DNA from: an uncultured Bacteroidales bacterium
GTDB taxonomy: Bacteria; Bacteroidota; Bacteroidia; Bacteroidales; UBA932
DNA length: 64,000 bases
Direction of reading: 5' to 3'
Assembly (NCBI GenBank): GCA_905235085.1
Contig: CAJOKD010000003.1
Location: 51,608 to 115,607 of the forward strand
Positions 18,063-24,703 of the stretch are shown in pieces. The notes under the pieces are model-generated. The model did not search any database. It was given only the letters and a program-made list of their open reading frames with translations, and had not been told where the DNA came from. Position 1 is the first letter of the stretch. Each line of letters starts with the position of its first letter. Made by a program: the position numbers and the translations under genes.

Positions 18063-18856
18063 TTCCCGCTTTCAGCCGCCTCCACAGCTTTGAAATAACG
18101 GTATGAGTTCACTTTAAGCTCGCCTGCGGCAGGTTCGTCGAGTACCACGATTCCGTTCTCGTGGAGCTGCAGGGCTGAAAGGGTGACATAATGGCTTACC
18201 GGGCCTTCGATGGCTGCCTTGACGGCGCGGGCCTTCTTGCTGCCGAATGCCAGGATCAGGACTTCGTCGGCGCTGCAGACCGTGGATATACCCACTGACA
18301 TCGCCTGCTTCGGGACCTTGTCGGGATCGTTGTCGAAGAAACGAGCGTTCACTTCCAGGGTGTCCTGTGTCAGTGTCATCACCCTTGTCCTTGAGTTCAG
18401 GGACGAGAACGGCTCGTTGAATGCGAGGTGGCCGTCTTCGCCGACTCCGCCGAGGAAAAGGTCGATGCCGCCTGCATCCAGGATAGCCAGTTCATATTCT
18501 TCGCACTCCTTGTCCAGGTCAGGGGCATTGCCGTTGAGGATGTGGATGTTTTCCTTCGGGATGTCGATATGGTCGAAGAGGTTCTTGTACATGAAGCTGT
18601 GGTAGCTCTCCGGATGGCTCTCAGGAAGGCCGACATATTCGTCCATGTTGAAGGTGATCACGTTCTTGAACGAGACCTCCCCGGCTTTGTACATCTTGAT
18701 AAGCTCCGCATATACATCCAGGGGAGTGGATCCTGTAGGGAGTCCGAGCACGAACGGCCTGTCGGTCTGCGAGGCCTTCCACTTGATGGCTTCGACTATG
18801 TGGCGGGCCGCCCAGACGGAGCCCTCTTTCTTTGTGTCTCTGATTATTACTTTCAT
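18059..18856 (-). CDS. nagB: Glucosamine-6-phosphate deaminase
   Basis: The 265-residue protein has the full NagB signature: VLGLPTGSTPLDVY (phosphate-binding loop, about 38-51), FNMDEYVGLPESHPESYHSFM (catalytic Asp in the MDEY block) and GGVGEDGHLAFNEP (active-site His). It converts glucosamine-6-phosphate to fructose-6-phosphate and ammonia. It lies 23 nt downstream of a NagB-PIG-L fusion and overlaps the esterase gene by 4 bp. Together these suggest an amino-sugar utilisation operon. The GH20 hexosaminidase at 51949-53604 could supply GlcNAc. Confidence 0.96.
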   Translation of the reverse strand: MKVIIRDTKKEGSVWAARHIVEAIKWKASQTDRPFVLGLPTGSTPLDVYAELIKMYKAGEVSFKNVITFNMDEYVGLPESHPESYHSFMYKNLFDHIDIPKENIHILNGNAPDLDKECEEYELAILDAGGIDLFLGGVGEDGHLAFNEPFSSLNSRTRVMTLTQDTLEVNARFFDNDPDKVPKQAMSVGISTVCSADEVLILAFGSKKARAVKAAIEGPVSHYVTLSALQLHENGIVVLDEPAAGELKVNSYRYFKAVEAAESGK

Positions 18857-18879
18857 GTCAATGGATATTGTAAGGTGTT

Positions 18880-20814
18880 TTATCTCAGTTTCAGGAATAC
18901 CTCGAATGCCTGGTATTCGGCCATTCCGAGTTCATCATACAGTTTCGCGGTGTTCTGGGTGCGTTCTTCAGCCCTCTGCCAGAACTCCCTGGGATCGTCT
19001 CCCGGGAATGGGACTATGTCCTTCTGGGAGAGGTGCCTGAATATGGCGTGCCGCTTCTCTATCAGTTCGTCCGGACTGAGCGGGACGGCCATATCGACCC
19101 TCCACAGTTCCCATTCCATCCAAGCGCCCCTGTACAGCCATATATTCGTGCTGTCCAGCCAGTCCTGGCCTTCCTCCTTGAGTTGCTCCATAGCTTCGAG
19201 GACGGCTTCGGTACACACGCGGTGCGTCCCGTGCGGGTCAGCCAGGTCTCCGGCCATATAGATCTGGTCGGGATGGATTTCGGTGATCAGTTCCTTGATG
19301 ATATCCAGGTCGGCCTGTGTCCTCGGGAACTTGGTGACTCCACCTGACTCGTAGAACGGGAGGTTGAGGAAATGGGCGTTCGTGTCGGCGTTCAGGCCGA
19401 AGCTGTGTACCGCGGCACGGGCCTCGCTGCGCCTGATGGCGGCCTTGAGGGCGAGAAGCTTTTTCGGCTCAGGTTCGCCGGGCCTCTTGGAGGCTATTTC
19501 CTTCCTGACTTCATCCACCTTGTCTCCGAAACCGAGCTGTCCCACGGCATCCATATGCTGGAGTACCACATCGTCGTGCACGGCAAGGTCGCCTGAGGTC
19601 TCGTAAGCGACGTGTACATTATGGCCCTGGTGTACGAGGCGGATGAATGTGCCGCCCATCGATATCACATCGTCGTCCGGATGAGGGCTGAATATCAGCA
19701 CAGTCTTCGGGAAAGGCTTCGACTTGACCGGCCTGGTGCTGTCGTCGGCATCCGGCTTTCCTCCAGGCCATCCTGTGATAGTATGCTGGAAGTCGTTGAA
19801 TACGTCTATGTTGATCTTGTCGAAGGGGCCGCATAGGTCCAGGAGCTCCCCGAGACCGTTCTCCAGGTAATTCTGCTGCGTAAGCTTGAGGATAGGCTTG
19901 CCGACTTTCTGGCACAGCCATACTACTGCTTTCCGGATCAGCTTCGGAGTCCACTGGCAGGGACCAACCATCCAGGGTGCCACGTTCCTGGTCAGGAGGG
20001 AAGCAGCCATCTCGTCCGTATAGAAGGTGATGTTGTCGTGGCGCTGGAGGAAGGAGGCAGGGCAATATGGATCGATGTTGTCTTCGACTACTTTCTTGAC
20101 AATGTGGGCCTTATCCTCGCCCCAGGCCATCAGGATGATCCTTCTGGCACTCATCATCGTACCTACACCTATGGTGATGGCCGACTTGGGCGTTGCGGAG
20201 ACTTCGCCGTTGAAACTCCGTGCCTGCCTTTTCCTGGACTGGTACGACAGAGGGACGGTGCGGGTCCTGCTCTTCTCGGACGAACCGGATTCGTTGAAAC
20301 CGACTTGACCGCTTTCTCCGACTCCCATGACGAGGATATCTATTCCTCTGGCAAGTTTGTCGAATTCGGCGCAATAGTCCGAAACGGCAGCCTGCGGAAC
20401 GGTACCGTCCGGAATATGGATATTCCCGGGCTGGACGTCCACGTTGTCGAGGAAAGCCTTCCGGAGCCTGTTGTTGCGGCTCTGGGCGGAATCTTTTTCG
20501 CAAGGGTAGTACTCATCGATGGAGAATACCTCTACGTTGGCAAAGGATACTTCTCCTTCGTGGTATTTCCTGGTCAGGCACTCGAAAAGTGAGATCGGAG
20601 TGACTCCCGTGGACAAGCCTAGCTTGAACGGGCGCGGAAGTCCGGATTTGGAATGGTCGGCGATGGCTTTGGAGATTATATCCGCAACTTTCTCGCTTGC
20701 GGACGCGGCATCGTCGGAAATATCGGTGGTTATCATTTCGAAGGAATGGAGGATGCCTTTCGGCAGGCTGTCCTCGACCAATCCACCGTCATTTGGTAGA
20801 GAGAAATGTTTCAT
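18880..20814 (-). CDS. NagB-like / PIG-L deacetylase fusion protein
   Basis: The 644-residue cytoplasmic protein fuses an N-terminal NagB-type sugar-phosphate isomerase fold (about 25-285; LGLSTGVTPISLF, FSIDEYYP) to a C-terminal LmbE/PIG-L deacetylase domain. The second domain starts near residue 365 with VLIFSPHPDDDVISMGG, the zinc-binding HPDDD motif, and carries DPHGTHRV further on. PIG-L enzymes deacetylate GlcNAc-type sugars, and NagB deaminates GlcN6P, so the fusion suggests two successive steps. However, the NagB active-site block that reads GEDGHLAFNEP in the neighbouring nagB is GESGQVGFNES here. Gln170 replaces the catalytic His, so the NagB half may be altered or regulatory. Confidence 0.88.
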   Translation of the reverse strand: MKHFSLPNDGGLVEDSLPKGILHSFEMITTDISDDAASASEKVADIISKAIADHSKSGLPRPFKLGLSTGVTPISLFECLTRKYHEGEVSFANVEVFSIDEYYPCEKDSAQSRNNRLRKAFLDNVDVQPGNIHIPDGTVPQAAVSDYCAEFDKLARGIDILVMGVGESGQVGFNESGSSEKSRTRTVPLSYQSRKRQARSFNGEVSATPKSAITIGVGTMMSARRIILMAWGEDKAHIVKKVVEDNIDPYCPASFLQRHDNITFYTDEMAASLLTRNVAPWMVGPCQWTPKLIRKAVVWLCQKVGKPILKLTQQNYLENGLGELLDLCGPFDKINIDVFNDFQHTITGWPGGKPDADDSTRPVKSKPFPKTVLIFSPHPDDDVISMGGTFIRLVHQGHNVHVAYETSGDLAVHDDVVLQHMDAVGQLGFGDKVDEVRKEIASKRPGEPEPKKLLALKAAIRRSEARAAVHSFGLNADTNAHFLNLPFYESGGVTKFPRTQADLDIIKELITEIHPDQIYMAGDLADPHGTHRVCTEAVLEAMEQLKEEGQDWLDSTNIWLYRGAWMEWELWRVDMAVPLSPDELIEKRHAIFRHLSQKDIVPFPGDDPREFWQRAEERTQNTAKLYDELGMAEYQAFEVFLKLR

Positions 20815-20970
20815 TTGAGCTCGATTGGTTTCGTTGTAAGTGATATGTTTCGCTGTCCCATAGGGACCGAGGCTCTTTGTATATGTATCCCGCAGATTGC
20901 CGGCTGCGGGGCCCGGTCAGTTCGTTCGGCCCGTTATGCCCGGCCTGTCCGGGCATCTCCGTCTGCTTTG
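20815..20970. other. Spacer with GC-rich hairpin
   Basis: The 156 bases between the fusion gene and the metallopeptidase gene contain an inverted repeat GCCCGG/CCGGGC (about 20938-20955). It may end transcription of the metallopeptidase gene on the minus strand, although no T-run follows. No coding signal is seen. Confidence 0.3.
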
Positions 20971-21828
20971 CTAGAGGTTGTTGTAGCTCGGAGAGAACGA
21001 GTCACCGTGCTCGATGTCCCCGTAGTACATTCCGCGCTTCAGCCAGTTGTAACGCTGCTGGGCAGTGCCGTGGGTGAAGGACTCGGATACTACGTAGCCC
21101 TGACTCTTCTTCTGGAGATAGTCGTCACCGATCTTGGCGGCGCAGTTGAGAGCTTTCTCAATATCTCCGGCCTCGAGTGACTTGTACCTGGCGTTGTCGT
21201 TGTTCGCCCAAACGCCAGCATAGTAGTCGGCCTGGAGCTCCAGACGTACGCTGTACTGGTTGGCAACGGTCTTGCTGGACTGCTGCATAATCTGGTGGGC
21301 CTTGCCGAGGGTCCCGAGCAGATTCTGGACGTGGTGTCCGACTTCGTGGGCGATGACATAGGCGTATGCGAGGTCGCCGTCAGCGCCGAGGGACTGCTTC
21401 ATCGTGGTGAAGAAGCTGAGGTCGAGATAGACCGTCTGGTCGGCTGAGCAGTAGAATGGCCCTACCGAAGAACTTGCTGCGCCGCAGCCCGACGAGGTCG
21501 CTCCGGTGTAGAGCACCATCTTTGGCGGCTGGTATTCATAGCCGTACTTTGCGAACTGGGCTGTCCAGACATCCTCCGTTCCTGCAAGGATTTTCTTTGC
21601 GAAGGAAGCGAGTTCCTGCTCTTCCTGGGTGAACTCCACGTTGGTCTGTTCCGTCTGGGTAGGGGTGCCCGCCTGCTGGAGGACCGAAGTAGGGTCGCCT
21701 CCGAGCAACATAACGATCAATGCCAAGATAATGGCGCCTCCGCCGAGTCCGATACCTGCCATCGCTCCTCCGCTCATTCCTCTGCGGTCCTCGACATTGC
21801 TGCTTTCACGTCTGCCTTCGAGATTCAT
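20971..21828 (-). CDS. YpfJ-type neutral zinc metallopeptidase, membrane-anchored
   Basis: The 285-residue product begins with a charged segment (MNLEGRRESSNVEDRRGMSGG). One transmembrane helix follows (about 25-43, GIGLGGGAIILALIVMLLGG), then a large extracytoplasmic domain. Features of the YpfJ/KPN_02809 family are GCGAASSSVGPFYCSADQTVYLD and the zinc motif HEVGHHVQNLLG, with a downstream ELQADYYAGVWA segment supplying a further ligand. Its physiological substrate is not known. It is transcribed divergently from tRNA-Leu, and its -7 box is at 21869-21876. Confidence 0.9.
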   Translation of the reverse strand: MNLEGRRESSNVEDRRGMSGGAMAGIGLGGGAIILALIVMLLGGDPTSVLQQAGTPTQTEQTNVEFTQEEQELASFAKKILAGTEDVWTAQFAKYGYEYQPPKMVLYTGATSSGCGAASSSVGPFYCSADQTVYLDLSFFTTMKQSLGADGDLAYAYVIAHEVGHHVQNLLGTLGKAHQIMQQSSKTVANQYSVRLELQADYYAGVWANNDNARYKSLEAGDIEKALNCAAKIGDDYLQKKSQGYVVSESFTHGTAQQRYNWLKRGMYYGDIEHGDSFSPSYNNL

Positions 21829-21868
21829 ATTCTTTGATTTAATTGGTTATTTTCACATTGTTGACTCA

Positions 21869-21876
21869 CAAATATA
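21869..21876 (-). promoter_or_regulatory. -7 box (TATATTTG) for the metallopeptidase gene
   Basis: Exact TAnnTTTG on the minus strand, 40 nt upstream of ATG 21828. It lies back to back with the tRNA-Leu promoter at 21898. Confidence 0.5.
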
Positions 21877-21897
21877 ATCAGTTTTCCGAAAATTAGC

Positions 21898-21905
21898 TAT
21901 ATTTG
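21898..21905 (+). promoter_or_regulatory. -7 box (TATATTTG) for tRNA-Leu
   Basis: Exact TAnnTTTG, 30 nt before the mature 5' end of tRNA-Leu. No -33 element is obvious at 19-20 nt spacing. Confidence 0.5.
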
Positions 21906-21935
21906 CAATCCTAAAAACAGTCTGCCGACTGTCTT

Positions 21936-22020
21936 GCCCGAATGGCGGAATTGGTAGACGCGATGGACTCAAAATCCATTGTCCCTTAAAGACGTGCCGG
22001 TTCGAGCCCGGCTTTGGGCA
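21936..22020 (+). tRNA. tRNA-Leu (anticodon CAA)
   Basis: The 85-nt class II tRNA has acceptor arms GCCCGAA and TTTGGGC with discriminator A. The D-arm contains GGCGGAATTGGTAGACGC, the anticodon stem ATGGA/TCCAT holds loop CTCAAAA (anticodon CAA), and a long variable arm is followed by the T-loop GGTTCGAGCC. CCA is not encoded. It borders an AT-rich accessory island, but no repeat of its 3' end was found beyond the island. Confidence 0.95.
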
Positions 22021-22055
22021 CGAGAAAAGCACCGCAATCCGCGGTGCTTTTCTCG
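22021..22055 (+). terminator. Terminator directly after tRNA-Leu
   Basis: A perfect 15-bp inverted repeat, CGAGAAAAGCACCGC (22021-22035) and GCGGTGCTTTTCTCG (22041-22055), has a 5-nt loop. The stem contains its own T-run, so it can serve either strand. It starts at the base after the tRNA discriminator, so it also marks the transcript end for 3' processing. Confidence 0.85.
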
Positions 22056-22132
22056 TGCCCCTTGGGCCCTTCCATTCATTGAGGGGCGTTCCCCTCAAAC
22101 TCCCCCAGTCGGCCTCCGAATAGCGATACCTG

Positions 22133-23347
22133 CTATTTGCCTCCAGCATACACGCCGCTGAAGAAAACCAACCCGGATCCAACCTCACGGATGATGAATA
22201 CAAACGGACGTTTTGCCGAAAACTCTCGAGGGTCGGGTGACAAGGTCAAATAATTATTATACGTTACCGCTGCAGCTTCCGCTCCTTCTTCGAAGACTTT
22301 GATCCTGGCAATATGGGCGATATTTTGAATCATAAGCCCATCACCATCATTATCTTCCCCGCATAGCGGATACTCTCCGAACAAAGAAACTTGAAAATGC
22401 TTATAAATATCATCGACGATACTATAATTTGGATAAAGAAGATCAAAAGATGGAAGAGTCACCGGTGACACGCCCAACTCGCCTTTTTTCGGGAAATCAC
22501 CGGATTGGAGTTCAGAAATAGCGTCTTTTATGCTTTTACCCGGTTGCGGGAGATAAAACTCCATCTGAAAAGATCCATCTCCAAAAGGAAGATACAGAGC
22601 CTGGAAGATGTCATCTGCATATAATTCAACATTTTTAAAGATGTTAAACATATACGTCACTTCGACTTTTGAGCCGTCTTCCCGATAAAAAGTACCTTTA
22701 CTGCTTGCTGTACGCGAAAAAGGCTCTTTCCAATCTGCTTTGAAATAAGTGACATTCGCAAGAATGCTTCGTGAATAGGGAGGAGGAACCCCTATATTGA
22801 TCATTCCCCGGGTTTTGTCTGAGATCCATAAACGGGTGATGTCGTACATCGGATCAGTCGTAAAATCTCTGGTTTCAGGCACAACCTGATAATTATCCTT
22901 CAGCATTTGGGCAAAGGCCGGGAAAAGATTAAAGCCAACCGCTGAATCGAGCCACCACTGATTGGCCACATCAACCGTGACCTTCGGGTCTAATTTCGGG
23001 CTGGACTCCAGCACTTTCTTGCAAAATGAGTTAATCTCCTCAGCGCCCGCGCCCTCAAATCCGAGCATCCTGTTGATTTGTTCGGACTGCGCCTCAAAGG
23101 CACCTGCGTTCAGCATCCCGAAGAACATCTGCAAACTGATCGGGGAAAACACGAAATCATATGCCTCTTCCCTTTTGTCATAGTACATTTGTAAGAGTTC
23201 CGAAGAGAAGTCATTGCTATTTGCCGCGAATTTCTCCTCGCTCCTGGTAAGTGGTATTGTCGGAGCCACGTCGTCATAATTCAACCGGGTTTTATCACAC
23301 GCCGTAATACAGACAATCAATGTTAGTAACAAATGAATATTTTTCAT
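22133..23347 (-). CDS. Serpin-family protease inhibitor lipoprotein
   Basis: The 404-residue product, counted from ATG 23347, begins with a lipoprotein signal (MKNIHLLLTLIVCITAC). The serpin fold is clear: FSPISLQMFFGMLNAGA (helix B region), NVTYFKADWKEPF (breach strand) and, near the C-terminus, the hinge VFEEGAEAAAVTYNNY followed by RPFVFIIREVGSGLVFFSGVY. Small residues in the hinge indicate an inhibitory serpin. The reactive loop runs through NYLTLSPDP, so P1 cannot be assigned with certainty. It probably protects the surface from host serine proteases. The gene is AT-richer than its surroundings and sits in a tRNA-linked island, which suggests horizontal acquisition. Confidence 0.92.
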   Translation of the reverse strand: MKNIHLLLTLIVCITACDKTRLNYDDVAPTIPLTRSEEKFAANSNDFSSELLQMYYDKREEAYDFVFSPISLQMFFGMLNAGAFEAQSEQINRMLGFEGAGAEEINSFCKKVLESSPKLDPKVTVDVANQWWLDSAVGFNLFPAFAQMLKDNYQVVPETRDFTTDPMYDITRLWISDKTRGMINIGVPPPYSRSILANVTYFKADWKEPFSRTASSKGTFYREDGSKVEVTYMFNIFKNVELYADDIFQALYLPFGDGSFQMEFYLPQPGKSIKDAISELQSGDFPKKGELGVSPVTLPSFDLLYPNYSIVDDIYKHFQVSLFGEYPLCGEDNDGDGLMIQNIAHIARIKVFEEGAEAAAVTYNNYLTLSPDPREFSAKRPFVFIIREVGSGLVFFSGVYAGGK

Positions 23348-23487
23348 GTTCAATAAAGTTTGATAATCCTGATTCAAATCAATGAAATTCAATACAGCTG
23401 GCTAGTAGAGATATTATAAGGGAACGATATACTAGTTTACACTAAATGAAAGAAACACAGTCATTACGGCTGCGTTTTGTTATTATT

Positions 23488-23853
23488 TCATGTCATGAAG
23501 GTTATTTTCTCATTAAATCCCCAACTGTTCTTCAGATACTCATATTCGTCTCCAGAAATACATTTATGCGTAAACAGATAAGACCAAAAGTCTAAATGTT
23601 GTATGCTGCCAAATGTATGCCCATCAAATTCAATAATACCACCACTTAAAAGGAACAGAGTGACAACTTGAATTTTATCTATTCTGCGCACACAAGATGA
23701 CTCATCAATGCAATAACTCGTAAACTTCCAAAAGTTTGAATATGCCGTGTAAATAGGTTTTACCTCATTTAATATCAGATTGAGAAGCCTTGCATCGCAT
23801 TTAGCTTGTAATTGAATGAGGATATCCTGTGTGGTAACGAATTCGTATTTCAT
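23488..23853 (-). CDS. Hypothetical protein (121 aa) in the AT-rich island
   Basis: The frame opens from a GTG at 23868, but that overlaps the -7 box TATCTTTG, so ATG 23853 (MKYEFVTTQDILIQLQAK) is preferred. The product is soluble, without signal peptide or membrane span, and contains CIDESSCVRRIDKIQVVTLF and a C-terminal WGFNEKITFMT. No family is recognised. It is AT-rich, like its neighbours, and could be part of a small toxin, immunity or defence cassette, but nothing in it proves that. Confidence 0.5.
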   Translation of the reverse strand: MKYEFVTTQDILIQLQAKCDARLLNLILNEVKPIYTAYSNFWKFTSYCIDESSCVRRIDKIQVVTLFLLSGGIIEFDGHTFGSIQHLDFWSYLFTHKCISGDEYEYLKNSWGFNEKITFMT

Positions 23854-23867
23854 ATTCCTATTTTTCA

Positions 23868-23875
23868 CAAAGATA
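23868..23875 (-). promoter_or_regulatory. -7 box (TATCTTTG), with a second copy at 23891-23898
   Basis: Two exact minus-strand TAnnTTTG boxes lie 14 and 37 nt upstream of ATG 23853. Either could drive the hypothetical gene at 23488-23853. Confidence 0.45.
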
Positions 23876-23920
23876 AGACTTTTGCGATTACAAAGATATT
23901 TATTTAGAAAATGTTATGAT

Positions 23921-24247
23921 ATGGCGAAAAGCAGAATACAATGGAGTGAAGAAGAGGAAATGATGGCAAGAGCATATGAGAATATTGCGTATTCAATGTC
24001 GTTCATTGCCTCATTTATGAAGAACCATGAAAAAACGGTAAAGAACGGAATGGGGATTATTAACGATGGAGATATGGGAGAAATGTTGGATAAGTTAGCA
24101 GATATGATTAACGAGAATCTGCACAATGTATCTCAAAAGCGCATATCCATAACTTCCGTTAATTTGGTTGGGCGGCCTTTTGAGGTTTTCGGGAGCAACA
24201 ACGACCGTCCTGCTCCCGTGGGAGCATCTGCTTCATACTCATCATAA
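23921..24247 (+). CDS. Small hypothetical protein (108 aa), possibly a chimeric C-terminus
   Basis: The frame is open from 23816, but ATG 23921 gives a natural start, MAKSRIQWSEEEEMMARAY. Residues 1-75 form an acidic, Met-rich helical protein (SFIASFMKNHEKTVKNGMG, GEMLDKLADMINENL). From about residue 76 the frame runs antisense through a different reading frame (24133-24390 minus). The last 30 or so residues are therefore probably not ancestral but read-through into a fused neighbour. No family is recognised. Confidence 0.4.
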   Translation: MAKSRIQWSEEEEMMARAYENIAYSMSFIASFMKNHEKTVKNGMGIINDGDMGEMLDKLADMINENLHNVSQKRISITSVNLVGRPFEVFGSNNDRPAPVGASASYSS

Positions 24248-24390
24248 GAATAATCCCGGCTTTCGATAATCTTTTTGATCGTATCTCCCTCAAAATAGAG
24301 GATTCTATCAAATAGTTCTACTCTATCCCAATGCGGCTGTACGAAATCCAGTCCTAAGTATTGTCGTTCCGTATTATTCAGTTCAAACAT
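24133..24390 (-). pseudogene. N-terminal fragment of a conserved hypothetical protein (85 codons)
   Basis: The reading frame MFELNNTERQYLGLDFVQ, followed by a WDRVEL segment and LLLPKTSKGRPTKLT, reads as a genuine protein. I recall longer Bacteroidota proteins with a similar LLPKT.KGK.KKL block that continue well beyond it. Here the frame stops shortly after that block (TEVMDMRF) and overlaps the tail of the opposite-strand gene by 115 bp. A truncation by recombination is therefore inferred. It could still be a functional short protein. Confidence 0.4.
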
Positions 24391-24414
24391 TATCTCTATT
24401 ATTATAAGGACATA

Positions 24415-24567
24415 TCAGCTATCCTTCCTTGCCATAAAGATAACACTTTTTAATTTATCTTGGATCCGGATCCGTTCTCGTAGGAGCCAAAGTTTGTCCA
24501 GATCTTCCAGAAACGAGTTCGAGATAATATCGCTTAGCGGACACAACGAATTAATATCAACCCGTTG
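24415..24567 (-). pseudogene. Probable 3' remnant of a coding sequence
   Basis: An open minus-strand frame without ATG (open back to a stop at 24622-24624) ends at TGA 24415-24417. It reads RVDINSLCPLSDIISNSF, then LEDLDKLWLLRERIRIQDKL and a short tail ending MARKDS. The amphipathic, non-repetitive composition looks like the C-terminus of a real protein whose 5' part has been lost. It lies 24 nt upstream of the truncated gene at 24133-24390. The rest of 24568-24703 shows nothing else. Confidence 0.3.
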
Positions 24568-24703
24568 ATTTATAGTGGATTGATGTTTTATATATATAAT
24601 TATTCCCGACTTTTTCCCGATTTAGATGGATTATGGAGGACCCTTGCGCGTGAAAAGGGCGGGAGCGTGGGAGGAAGGGGAAAAGGGAATCCCTCTGGGG
24701 CTA

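Noticed and set aside
21936..24700. Integrated element with att repeat of the tRNA-Leu 3' end
   Set aside because: No second copy of the tRNA 3' end, no integrase and no phage genes were seen, so only an island of uncertain origin is claimed.
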